This document shows positions 1-5,707 of a stretch of DNA of 7,768 nucleotides, one piece after another. The translations under genes and the position numbers were made by a program. The notes beneath the pieces were generated by a model, which worked only from the letters and a program-made list of their open reading frames with translations, was not told the DNA's origin and made no database searches. Position 1 is the first letter of the stretch. Each line of letters begins with the position of its first letter. Origin of the DNA: Rhodobacter sp. (GTDB lineage Bacteria; Pseudomonadota; Alphaproteobacteria; Rhodobacterales; Rhodobacteraceae); the NCBI GenBank assembly GCA_003536295.1, contig DPZQ01000120.1, positions 1-7,768 of the forward strand, in the 5' to 3' direction.

Positions 1-2
1 CG

Positions 3-248
3 GGGCTTGATCTGAACAGCCAAAGTTTCTTCGCTGACGTGACCCTCTCGCTGAATAAATCCATTCAAATCCCTGACGATTCGGCGGTTGTCATCTCATC
101 TGAGGGGCTGTTGGGCGGTAATTTTATCGAAATTCTGCCCGGCGGCTCGGAAACCAGCTTGGCAGCGGGTGGTGAAATTGAAGATACCCAAGGGTCTGTC
201 AGCCTGATCACCTTGCTTATGAAGTTTGTGGGCGGCGGCGGAAAATGA
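3..248 (+). CDS. mlaD: MCE-domain lipid transport protein, MlaD-like (3' end only)
   Basis: The reading frame is open at the left edge, so only about 81 C-terminal residues are visible. They contain the end of an MCE domain: a beta-rich stretch with IPDDSAVVISSEGLLGGNFIEI-like spacing, then a PGG turn and a Gly-rich tail ending FVGGGGK. This is the usual ending of alphaproteobacterial MlaD proteins. MlaD is the periplasmic, inner-membrane-anchored, substrate-binding hexamer of the Mla ABC system, which moves phospholipids between the outer and inner membranes. The N-terminal anchor lies outside the window. The stop codon overlaps the start of the DUF2155 gene (ATGA), so the two are probably translated from one message. 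Another MCE protein of the same size class cannot be excluded without the N-terminus. Confidence 0.85.
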   Translation, partial: GLDLNSQSFFADVTLSLNKSIQIPDDSAVVISSEGLLGGNFIEILPGGSETSLAAGGEIEDTQGSVSLITLLMKFVGGGGK

Positions 249-751
249 CCTTTGTTGCCCGCGTGCTTTTGACGGGAGCTTTTGTATTTTTTTTGAGTGA
301 CAGAGGCTTTGCACAAGATATTGCCACCGTCTATGTGCCCGTCACCCAAGCCGCTGATCAAGATCCGGCCCTGATAGATCAGGGAATAGATCCAAATCTT
401 GGTCCGCAAAGCACCTTGCCCGTCATTCCGATGCAAACGGCCGATGAACAGCCTTTGGCGAGTGGGGTGGGTGCCGTTTTGCGGGTGCTGGACCGTGTTG
501 CCGCTCAAACGGTTGATCTGATTTTACCCATCAACAGTTCCGAGGTTTTAGGCAAGCTTACCGTTCGTCTGGATGAATGTCGCTATCTGCCATCAGACCC
601 AAGTGCGAATGCCTATGCGCATGTAACCGTCACCGACCCTGCAAAACCCCAAAGCAATTTTTCGGGTTGGATGATAGCCTCAAGTCCAGCCTTATCTGCG
701 CTGGATCATTCGCGCTATGATGTGTGGGTAGTGCGCTGCACCCTGCCTTAG
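245..751 (+). CDS. secreted DUF2155-domain protein
   Basis: This is a 168-residue protein with a signal peptide: Arg at 6, a hydrophobic core at about 7-17, and likely cleavage after GFA (residue 23). Residues about 25-75 are a low-complexity linker rich in Pro, Gln and Asp. The DUF2155 domain follows at about 78-168, recognised by the start LRVLDRVAAQT, the LTVRLDECRY strand, NAYAHV, FSGWMIASSPAL and the end YDVWVVRC. Cys112 and Cys165 are the only cysteines and could form a periplasmic disulfide. The function of this family is unknown. The start is set by the ATGA overlap with the preceding mlaD-like gene, with a GGCGGAAA stretch just before it. Co-translation with an Mla component suggests an envelope role, but that is inference from position. 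Its stop overlaps the stop of the convergent aat gene. Confidence 0.88.
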   Translation: MTFVARVLLTGAFVFFLSDRGFAQDIATVYVPVTQAADQDPALIDQGIDPNLGPQSTLPVIPMQTADEQPLASGVGAVLRVLDRVAAQTVDLILPINSSEVLGKLTVRLDECRYLPSDPSANAYAHVTVTDPAKPQSNFSGWMIASSPALSALDHSRYDVWVVRCTLP

Positions 752-1332
752 GGCGCAAAAACAGCGGGCTTTTTCAGTGCATCGGCCAATTCCTTTTGAA
801 ATTGCGCGCGCGAAATTTCACCCCCCCCCACGCTGGCCAAATGGTCAGTAAGAAATTGAGTGTCGAAAAGCGTAAGCCCGCCCACTTTGAGGTGCGCAAA
901 CAGATGGGCCAGCGCTATTTTAGACATATCGGTTCGGGTAGAAAACATGCTTTCCCCAAAAAAAGCAGCCCCCAAAGCCACGCCGTAAACCCCCCCGACC
1001 ATGCCGGTGTCGTCATAGACTTCAAGACTATGAGCATAGCCCATTTGATAAAGGTCTTGGTAGGCTTTGAGGATTTCATCATTTATCCAGGTTTCAGATC
1101 GTGCCGCACAATTGCGCATAACTCCCGAAAAGTCATGATCCACCGTCACCCAAAACCCACCGCGCCGTATGGTTTTGCGTAGGCTTTTTGAGATGTGGAA
1201 CTGATCAAGCCCAATTACACCGCGCCTTTTGGGATCAACCCAATGAATGATCGTATCATCGCGGCTGTTGGCCATGGGAAAGATCCCCAAACTATATGCA
1301 CGCAAAATAAGTTCGGCGGTTAGCTGGGGCAT
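748..1332 (-). CDS. aat: leucyl/phenylalanyl-tRNA--protein transferase
   Basis: Aat moves Leu or Phe from aminoacyl-tRNA onto proteins with N-terminal Arg or Lys, marking them for ClpS/ClpAP degradation; it acts in the cytosol. The 194-residue protein carries the family signature in order: YSLGIFPMA (13-21), HWVDPKRRG (30-38), FHISKSLRKT (45-54), TWI (81-83), GYAHSLEVY (98-106), GGVYGVALGAAFFGESMFS (113-131) and FDTQFLTDHLAS (156-167). It is near the short end of the family's size range but has no obvious gap. The ATG has a TAGGAAA ribosome site 5-7 bases upstream. It lies 63 bases after accC on the same strand, with a strong stem-loop between them, so it is probably the last gene of accB-accC-aat. 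A run of nine G on the coding strand (821-829) encodes part of VGGG at 168-171. Confidence 0.97.
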   Translation of the reverse strand: MPQLTAELILRAYSLGIFPMANSRDDTIIHWVDPKRRGVIGLDQFHISKSLRKTIRRGGFWVTVDHDFSGVMRNCAARSETWINDEILKAYQDLYQMGYAHSLEVYDDTGMVGGVYGVALGAAFFGESMFSTRTDMSKIALAHLFAHLKVGGLTLFDTQFLTDHLASVGGGEISRAQFQKELADALKKPAVFAP

Positions 1333-1344
1333 TGGGTTTCCTAA

Positions 1345-1376
1345 GTATAAGGCGCGAAAAACTTCGCACCTTATAC
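1345..1376 (-). other. stem-loop in the accC-aat intergenic transcript
   Basis: GTATAAGG (1345-1352) and CCTTATAC (1369-1376) are perfect inverted arms. Inside them GCGAA (1354-1358) and TTCGC (1363-1367) pair around a 4-base loop. The single unpaired position is C/A on the plus strand but U-G in minus-strand RNA. The accC-aat message can therefore form an uninterrupted 14-bp stem with a GUUU loop. It ends two bases before the aat ribosome site (about 1337-1343). No U-run follows, so it is not a typical intrinsic terminator. It may protect the accC 3' end after processing, or modulate aat translation. Confidence 0.75.
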
Positions 1377-1395
1377 CAGATCGAATAGCGCGCAG

Positions 1396-2745
1396 TTAAG
1401 CACCGAGATTAGTTTCCAGCCATTTTTCAAGCCAGTGAATATTGTAATTACCTGTTTTAACATCATTTTCTTGCAGAAGCGCATGAAACAGCGGTACCGT
1501 CGTGTCGATACCGTCAATGATCAATTCCCCCAAAGCGCGCTTCAGGCGCGCCAAAGCCTCGGGACGATCGCGCCCATGTACAATCAACTTGCCGATTAAA
1601 CTGTCATAATAGGGCGGGATGGAATAGCCGCCATAAAGGGCCGAATCCACCCGCACACCCAAACCGCCAGGCGCATGGAAGACCTTTACTTTGCCAGGGC
1701 ATGGGCTAAAATTAGGTAGTTTTTCAGCGTTGATGCGCACTTCGATTGCGTGGCCGTTAATCTCTAACTCATCCTGTGCGAATGATAGATCCATCCCTGC
1801 GGCGACGCGAATTTGTTCGCGCACCAGATCCACACCAAAAATGGCTTCGGTGACCGGGTGTTCCACTTGCAAGCGTGTGTTCATCTCGATGAAGAAAAAC
1901 TCGCCATCTTCATATAAAAACTCGACAGTTCCCGCGCCGCGATAATTGATCTTTGCAACCGCATTGGCACAAACTTGGCCTATTTTATTGCGCAATTCAG
2001 GCGTAATCGAGGGGCCAGGCGCCTCTTCAAATACTTTTTGGTGGCGGCGCTGTAATGAGCAGTCGCGCTCGCCCAAATGCACGGCTTTGCCTTTGCCATC
2101 GCCAAAGACTTGCACTTCAATGTGGCGGGGCTTTTGCAGATATTTTTCAATATAGACTTCATCATTGCCAAAAGCTGCTTTGGACTCTGAACGCGCGGTG
2201 CGAAAGGCCACTTCCAGCTCTTGCGCATTCTTGGCCACTTTCATGCCGCGGCCACCGCCGCCCGCGGTGGCTTTGATGATGACTGGAAAGCCAATGCCCG
2301 CCGCCACGCCAATGGCGCTTTCAAAATCAGCAACGCCCCCTTCAGAGCCCGGAACCACGGGGATCCCAAGGGCTTTTGCGGTTTCTTTCGCAGTGATTTT
2401 ATCGCCCATAATACGGATGTGTTCGGCTGTAGGGCCAATAAAGACAATTCCGTGATCTTCTAGTGCCTGAGCAAAACTGGCATTTTCTGACAAAAATCCA
2501 TAGCCTGGATGAACCGCTTGCGCGCCCGTAATTTCGCAAGCTGAGATGATCGCGGCCTTTGACAAATAGCTATCCGTACTTGACGGGGGGCCAATGCAGA
2601 TCGACTCGTCAGCCATGCGCACATGCATAGCATCGGCATCGGCCGTTGAATGAACCGCCACAGATTTGACGCCCATTTCACGGCAAGCCCGTATCACGCG
2701 CAGAGCGATCTCTCCACGGTTTGCCACAAGAACTTTATCAAACAT
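1396..2745 (-). CDS. accC: acetyl-CoA carboxylase, biotin carboxylase subunit
   Basis: AccC carboxylates the biotin on AccB with bicarbonate and ATP, the first half-reaction of malonyl-CoA synthesis for fatty acids. From MFDKVLVANRGEIA the protein is 449 residues, the same as the E. coli enzyme. Domains in order are the biotin carboxylase N-domain (1-113), ATP-grasp (about 114-320) and C-domain (about 334-440). Visible key residues include Lys116, Lys158, the glycine loop TAGGGGRGMKV (160-170), Glu275 and Glu287 for metal binding, and the EMNTRLQVEHPVTE block (287-300) with the catalytic Arg291, Val294 and Glu295. The start is ambiguous. A TTG at 2757 has GAGGG (2765-2769) seven bases upstream and would add MTKK, whereas the ATG at 2745 matches family N-termini but has only a weak AAAAAG before it. 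Either way it follows accB by about 10-22 bases and should be co-transcribed. Confidence 0.98.
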   Translation of the reverse strand: MFDKVLVANRGEIALRVIRACREMGVKSVAVHSTADADAMHVRMADESICIGPPSSTDSYLSKAAIISACEITGAQAVHPGYGFLSENASFAQALEDHGIVFIGPTAEHIRIMGDKITAKETAKALGIPVVPGSEGGVADFESAIGVAAGIGFPVIIKATAGGGGRGMKVAKNAQELEVAFRTARSESKAAFGNDEVYIEKYLQKPRHIEVQVFGDGKGKAVHLGERDCSLQRRHQKVFEEAPGPSITPELRNKIGQVCANAVAKINYRGAGTVEFLYEDGEFFFIEMNTRLQVEHPVTEAIFGVDLVREQIRVAAGMDLSFAQDELEINGHAIEVRINAEKLPNFSPCPGKVKVFHAPGGLGVRVDSALYGGYSIPPYYDSLIGKLIVHGRDRPEALARLKRALGELIIDGIDTTVPLFHALLQENDVKTGNYNIHWLEKWLETNLGA

Positions 2746-2767
2746 CTTTTTGGTCAAGGTCACGCCC

Positions 2768-3247
2768 TCATTCAATGATCAAAAGCGGAGCGCCGTATTC
2801 GACCGCAGTACCATCTGTAACTACAATCCGTTTGACTGTACCTGCGCGCGGAGCAGGAATATGATTCATTGTTTTCATCGCTTCGATGATTAAGAGCGTC
2901 TGTCCTTCACTAACCGTAGATCCTACAGCCACGAAAGGGGTTGAGCCTGGTTCAGCTGACAAATAAGCTGTGCCCACCATGGGCGAGGTTACAGCGCCAG
3001 GATGCTGGGCTGGATCAGAGCTAGTACCCTCCGTAGCAGCAGGTGTCACAGCTACTCCAACGGGCGCAGGTTGGGTTGTGATGATTGAACTTGTGACAAT
3101 ATTGGCCTGTTTTACCACACGAATATCCAAGGAATTATCGACGCCAAAGTTTCTTTTTACTGAAAGCTCGGTCAATTCATTCGCATTTAACAGTTCGGCT
3201 AATGCCTGAATGAATTTGACATCTGCATCCGTGGATTGCTTGCTCAT
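2768..3247 (-). CDS. accB: acetyl-CoA carboxylase, biotin carboxyl carrier protein
   Basis: AccB carries biotin between the biotin carboxylase (AccC) and the carboxyltransferase (AccAD) in cytosolic fatty acid synthesis. The 159-residue protein has an N-terminal helical and coupling region (about 1-48, with VKFIQALAELLNANELTEL), a Pro/Ala/Thr/Val linker (about 50-85) and a C-terminal biotinyl-lipoyl domain (about 86-159). The biotinylation motif is EAMKTMNHI with the acceptor at Lys125. The thumb-like insert expected of bacterial BCCPs is seen as YLSAEPGSTPFVAVG. The length is normal. The ATG is preceded by GAGGTTAGT, a good ribosome site. It is the first gene of the accB-accC-aat unit. A likely promoter and a short leader hairpin lie within about 90 bases upstream. 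Confidence 0.97.
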   Translation of the reverse strand: MSKQSTDADVKFIQALAELLNANELTELSVKRNFGVDNSLDIRVVKQANIVTSSIITTQPAPVGVAVTPAATEGTSSDPAQHPGAVTSPMVGTAYLSAEPGSTPFVAVGSTVSEGQTLLIIEAMKTMNHIPAPRAGTVKRIVVTDGTAVEYGAPLLIIE

Positions 3248-3283
3248 ACTAACCTCGACTCGAGTTGATTATTGCAGTTTGCT

Positions 3284-3300
3284 ACCAGTTTCATGCTGGT
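3284..3300 (-). other. short hairpin in the accB 5' leader
   Basis: ACCAG (3284-3288) and CTGGT (3296-3300) pair around a 7-base loop. If transcription starts about 7 bases after the proposed -10 box, this hairpin sits at the extreme 5' end of the accB leader. It could stabilise the message. Five base pairs is weak and may be chance. Confidence 0.35.
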
Positions 3301-3308
3301 TTCAAAAG

Positions 3309-3337
3309 ACTATATGTCACAGTTGGGCTTGTGAAAA
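3309..3337 (-). promoter_or_regulatory. candidate promoter for accB-accC-aat
   Basis: On the minus strand TTTTCA (3337-3332) and TATAGT (3314-3309) are separated by 17 bases. They match the sigma-70 consensus at 4 of 6 and 5 of 6 positions. The predicted leader to the accB ATG is about 55 bases. Between the boxes lies an inverted repeat, TCACA (3317-3321) and TGTGA (3330-3334), with an 8-base gap, which could be an operator. The call rests on consensus matching only. Confidence 0.5.
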
Positions 3338-3384
3338 GCTTTGCTTGCGAATTTTGGATGGTAAAGCACGAAAATCAAGCGCTT

Positions 3385-3837
3385 TTACACTTGCAGCTGT
3401 GCGTTTAGCGCTTTTACCACCAAATCATGATCTTTGTGTTGGTGCAGGCCTGATACGGTGCAAGCGCCCACCAATCCCGACTTTCGTAACGTGATGGGAA
3501 AACTGCCACCATGCAGCGCATAATCTTGTTCATTCAGGCCATGTACCAACATTGTATCTTGGCGTTCGTGCAACTCAAATTGCACACGCAGGCTTGACTT
3601 GCCAAATAGAAAGACCGTGTTGCTTTTGCGCCGCGCCCAATTGTCATTAGTGGCAGCAGCCCCAAAAAGCGACAGGTGAAACAAGCAACGTTGTTGTGAC
3701 CGAATTGAGATGACGATGGGCAATTGTGCATCTGCCCCCATGGCGTGCAACCGCATGCCAAGTGTAAGGGCCGTCTCTTCGTTGAAATGATCAAAAATCA
3801 AAGCTTCTTCTTGGGCTTTTAGCGTTGCGAGATCCAT
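3385..3837 (-). CDS. UPF0303 / HbpS-GlcG-like (DUF336-type) protein
   Basis: This 150-residue soluble protein fits the UPF0303 branch of the HbpS/GlcG (DUF336) superfamily, often labelled 'heme-degrading domain-containing'. Visible family features are LPIVISI (39-45), CLFHLSLFG (51-59), NDNWARRK (64-71), HGGSFPI (109-115), VGACTVSGL (123-131) and the ending HKDHDLVVKAL (134-144). The length is normal for the family. There is no signal peptide or membrane segment, so it should be cytosolic. The biochemical role of UPF0303 proteins is not settled, and heme binding is known only for relatives. The ATG has GGGAG 6-7 bases upstream. The gene is divergent from the ScfR-type regulator, with 124 bases between the starts, so the operator-like repeats there could act on it too. 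The start of accB is 137 bases beyond its stop on the same strand. Confidence 0.85.
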   Translation of the reverse strand: MDLATLKAQEEALIFDHFNEETALTLGMRLHAMGADAQLPIVISIRSQQRCLFHLSLFGAAATNDNWARRKSNTVFLFGKSSLRVQFELHERQDTMLVHGLNEQDYALHGGSFPITLRKSGLVGACTVSGLHQHKDHDLVVKALNAQLQV

Positions 3838-3903
3838 TTTGTTCTCCCAGAAAATTAATTCCTTCTGTTAATCTTTAATTTGTGATGTGGCTAGGGGGAT
3901 TTG

Positions 3904-3943
3904 TTTGCAAAAATTGACACAGTAATTTACAAACTTTTGTAAA
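3904..3943 (+). promoter_or_regulatory. ScfR-type operator cluster in the divergent promoter
   Basis: A perfect TTTGCAAA lies at 3904-3911. A perfect dyad follows, TTTACAAA (3926-3933) and TTTGTAAA (3936-3943), separated by CT; each arm differs from TTTGCAAA at one base. Site centres are 22 and 10 bases apart, close to whole helical turns, so all three face the same side of the DNA. From memory, TTTGCAAA is the core recognised by RamB-type ScfR regulators, and the gene just downstream encodes a member of that family. Autoregulation, and possibly control of the divergent UPF0303 gene, is therefore inferred. Confidence 0.7.
3914..3943 (+). promoter_or_regulatory. candidate promoter of the ScfR-type regulator gene
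   Basis: A perfect -35 box TTGACA (3914-3919) is followed after 18 bases by TGTAAA (3938-3943), a 4-of-6 match to the -10 consensus. The -10 box lies inside the second arm of the operator-like dyad, and the -35 starts two bases after the upstream TTTGCAAA. A protein bound to these repeats would block polymerase, which fits negative autoregulation. The predicted leader is very short, about 12 bases to the coding start. Confidence 0.55.
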
Positions 3944-3949
3944 ATCAAA

Positions 3950-3955
3950 GGGGGG
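3950..3955 (+). promoter_or_regulatory. ribosome binding site that decides the regulator start
   Basis: A run of six G directly abuts an ATG at 3956, which is too close for normal initiation. Measured to the GTG at 3962, the gap is six bases, which is standard. The GTG is therefore the preferred start. Confidence 0.55.
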
Positions 3956-3961
3956 ATGCGC

Positions 3962-5248
3962 GTGTCTAAGGCCACATTGACTGGATCACGGGTGCGCGAA
4001 CGGCGCTTAACCTTGGGCATGCGCCAGGCAGCGGTTGCTAAATCTGCTGGAATTTCAGCTTCATACCTTAATCTGATCGAACATAATCGTCGCCGGATTG
4101 GCCCCGATGTTTTGGCGCGTCTGGCCCAAGCTTTGGCGGTAGATTTAGCTATTCTCTCTGAAGTGGCCGAGGCAGGCGTTGTGCAAGATTTGCGCGCAGT
4201 CGCAGCCCTCAATACTTCCCTAAAAGCCGAGCTTGACCGATTGGAGGAGTTCTTGGGCCGTTTTCCGGGTTGGGCTGCGATTTTAGTGGATGTGTTTCGT
4301 AAAGCCACCGTGGCACAAAATATGGTGGTTGCCCTGTCGGACCGTATGTCTCACGACCCGCAACTTTCCGCCGCCCTACATGAGGTTCTTTCTGCGATTT
4401 CAGCGGTGCGCGCTTCGTCTGATATTTTGACGGATGTCCAAGATATTGACCCGGAATGGCGGGCTAAATTCTTAAAAAATCTAAACGGAGATAGCCGCCG
4501 CCTGTCTCGCGGCGCTGAAGTTTTGGTGACATATCTTGATGCGCCTGACAAAACGTCAGAAGCACCCTTAGCATCGGCAACCGAGCAGTTTGACGCTTGG
4601 CTAACTGAGCGTGACTGGCACTTTTGTGCCGACTTCTTGGCTAAGCCCCTTGCTGTGCAAAATGACCTGCAACTTTTGCCCACGAAAAGTGCGCGGTTTT
4701 TGGCACAAAAATGGATTATGCAGATCGAAAAAGATCAAAAAACTTTGCCCGACGTCGAATTTGGTGCTGCGTTGGAGCAGATGGGACCTGACCCAAGGAT
4801 ACTGGCGCAGCAGTTTGGGGCCGACATTGCCACGGTCTTGCGCCGCTTGGGCAGTTGGGCCGGGTTGCGTGCGGGGCTGGTGATTTGTGATGCATCGGGG
4901 GCCTTGGTTTTTCGCAAACCCATCGACGGTTTTGTGCCGCCCCGCTTTGGTCCGGCCTGCGCTCTTTGGCCTCTTTACGCGGCGCTGGCCCGTCCTATGA
5001 TACCATTGCAGCAGGATATTACTTTAACTGGCCAAGATGGGCGCGTTTTTCGCAGCTTTTCTATCTGCGAAGCCAGTTTCCCAACCGGATTTGACGGGCC
5101 AGAACTGCGCGAAGCCGTGATGCTGGTCTTGCCTCAAGAAACGGCGGCCAAGTCAGATGCTCAAGACGTCGGCGCAAGCTGCCGTATCTGTCCCAAAAAT
5201 GCCTGTGCTGCACGGCGCGAAATGTCAATCATGGCAGAATTTGTATAA
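3962..5248 (+). CDS. XRE-family regulator of the short-chain fatty acyl (ScfR/RamB-like) type
   Basis: Numbered from the ATG at 3956, this is a 430-residue protein; the GTG at 3962 removes two. A Cro/C1 helix-turn-helix spans about 11-67 and ends in the typical SASYLNLIEHNRRRIGPDVL. A helical middle follows at about 75-195, then a C-terminal DUF2083-like region at about 270-420 with FGPACALWPLYAA. The tail has Cys409, Cys412 and Cys417 as CRICPKNAC, a C-x2-C-x4-C pattern seen at the end of these proteins. Known ScfR members (RamB, MccR, PccR) control acetate or propionate use in response to acyl-CoA state; the target here is not visible. The middle segment around LHEVLSAISAVRASSDIL (141-158) resembles a histidine-kinase dimerisation hairpin. 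TTTGCAAA-type repeats precede the gene, suggesting autoregulation. A receiver gene follows after 60 bases. Confidence 0.87.
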   Translation: MSKATLTGSRVRERRLTLGMRQAAVAKSAGISASYLNLIEHNRRRIGPDVLARLAQALAVDLAILSEVAEAGVVQDLRAVAALNTSLKAELDRLEEFLGRFPGWAAILVDVFRKATVAQNMVVALSDRMSHDPQLSAALHEVLSAISAVRASSDILTDVQDIDPEWRAKFLKNLNGDSRRLSRGAEVLVTYLDAPDKTSEAPLASATEQFDAWLTERDWHFCADFLAKPLAVQNDLQLLPTKSARFLAQKWIMQIEKDQKTLPDVEFGAALEQMGPDPRILAQQFGADIATVLRRLGSWAGLRAGLVICDASGALVFRKPIDGFVPPRFGPACALWPLYAALARPMIPLQQDITLTGQDGRVFRSFSICEASFPTGFDGPELREAVMLVLPQETAAKSDAQDVGASCRICPKNACAARREMSIMAEFV

Positions 5249-5255
5249 CTCGCCT

Positions 5256-5284
5256 TTGACAAACTATCGGTTTGTGCCAATAGT
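5256..5284 (+). promoter_or_regulatory. candidate promoter with inverted repeat before the receiver gene
   Basis: TTGACA (5256-5261) and AATAGT (5279-5284) are 17 bases apart; the first is a perfect -35 and the second a 4-of-6 -10. An inverted repeat, ACAAAC (5259-5264) and GTTTGT (5270-5275) with a 5-base centre, covers the end of the -35 box and part of the spacer. It could be an operator or a weak hairpin. There is no U-run, so it is not an intrinsic terminator for the preceding regulator gene. The receiver-kinase genes may thus have their own regulated promoter as well as read-through. Confidence 0.45.
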
Positions 5285-5308
5285 CGACCTAGGTAAGCGG
5301 AGGAAACC

Positions 5309-5677
5309 ATGACGCACAAAGTTCTGCTGATCGAGGATGAACCCAACATTACAGAAGCCATGCGCTTTATCTTTGGCCGTGATGGGTGGCTAGTCTCGGC
5401 GGAACCTGATGGAGCCAAGGCCTTTGCTGCAATATCATATCATCGCCCTGACTTAGTTATTTTGGATGTCATGCTGCCCGGTGTGAGCGGCTTTGAAGTG
5501 CTAAGCATACTGCGTGCTGATCCTGTGTTTGGCCAAACTCCTGTAATCATGCTTACTGCCAAAGGGTTAGAGCGTGACCGCGATGCTTCATTGAGGGCAG
5601 GGGCCAATCTGTTCATCGCTAAACCCTTTGCCAATGCCGATTTACTCAAGGCCGCGCGCGACTTGGTGGAGAAATAA
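5309..5677 (+). CDS. single-domain response regulator (receiver only)
   Basis: The 122-residue protein is a complete receiver domain with nothing after it. The acidic pocket is Glu9-Asp10, the phospho-acceptor is Asp53 in LVILDVMLPG, the conserved Thr is Thr83 in IMLTA, and the conserved Lys is Lys105 in AKPF. All catalytic residues are present, so it should accept phosphate from a kinase. With no DNA-binding or enzyme domain, it must act by protein contact or as a phosphate shuttle or sink. The ATG has a strong GGAGG at 5299-5303, five bases upstream. The SLC5-type sensor gene two genes downstream is its obvious partner by position, and the ScfR-type regulator upstream is a possible output. 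Its stop is immediately followed by the ATG of a nine-codon ORF. Confidence 0.95.
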   Translation: MTHKVLLIEDEPNITEAMRFIFGRDGWLVSAEPDGAKAFAAISYHRPDLVILDVMLPGVSGFEVLSILRADPVFGQTPVIMLTAKGLERDRDASLRAGANLFIAKPFANADLLKAARDLVEK

Positions 5678-5707
5678 ATGGCGGTTTTTGACCTGATTTT
5701 GCGATGA
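5678..5707 (+). CDS. nine-codon ORF coupling the receiver gene to the small membrane protein
   Basis: ATG directly abuts the receiver stop (TAAATG) and reads MAVFDLILR before TGA. That TGA overlaps the ATG of the next gene as ATGA. The mini-ORF has a good GGTGGAG ribosome site at 5665-5671, whereas the ATG at 5704 has none of its own. It may be a coupling device: ribosomes finish the short peptide and restart on the membrane protein. The peptide need not have a function. It is in a different frame from the gene that follows, so it is not an N-terminal extension of that protein. Confidence 0.45.
   Translation: MAVFDLILR

Noticed and set aside
369..384. CCCTGAT-AG-ATCAGGG dyad inside the DUF2155 gene
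   Set aside because: A two-base centre cannot form a hairpin loop without losing pairs; it falls in a variable linker and is plausibly chance.
65..508. 147-codon minus-strand ORF opposite the mlaD and DUF2155 genes
   Set aside because: Lies opposite two well-supported genes, resembles no family I know, and has no convincing start context; treated as a shadow.
724..1182. 152-codon plus-strand ORF opposite aat
   Set aside because: Aat motifs are complete on the other strand; this translation is rich in Lys, His and Pro without domain-like features.
3361..3387. Possible terminator after the UPF0303 gene (GTAAAGC with GCTTTTAC)
   Set aside because: The stem needs a bulge and a long loop and is not followed by a U-run on the minus strand.
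3210..3494. 94-codon plus-strand ORF across the accB start and upstream region
   Set aside because: Crosses the accB start and the end of the UPF0303 gene, no ribosome site, no recognisable family.
3868..4308. 146-codon minus-strand ORF opposite the regulator's helix-turn-helix
   Set aside because: The plus-strand frame carries a clear XRE domain; the minus reading is low-complexity Arg, Ser, Thr and Ala.
5255..5263. TTTGACAAA as a fourth ScfR-like site
   Set aside because: It carries one extra base compared with TTTGCAAA, and the match is explained by the -35 box.
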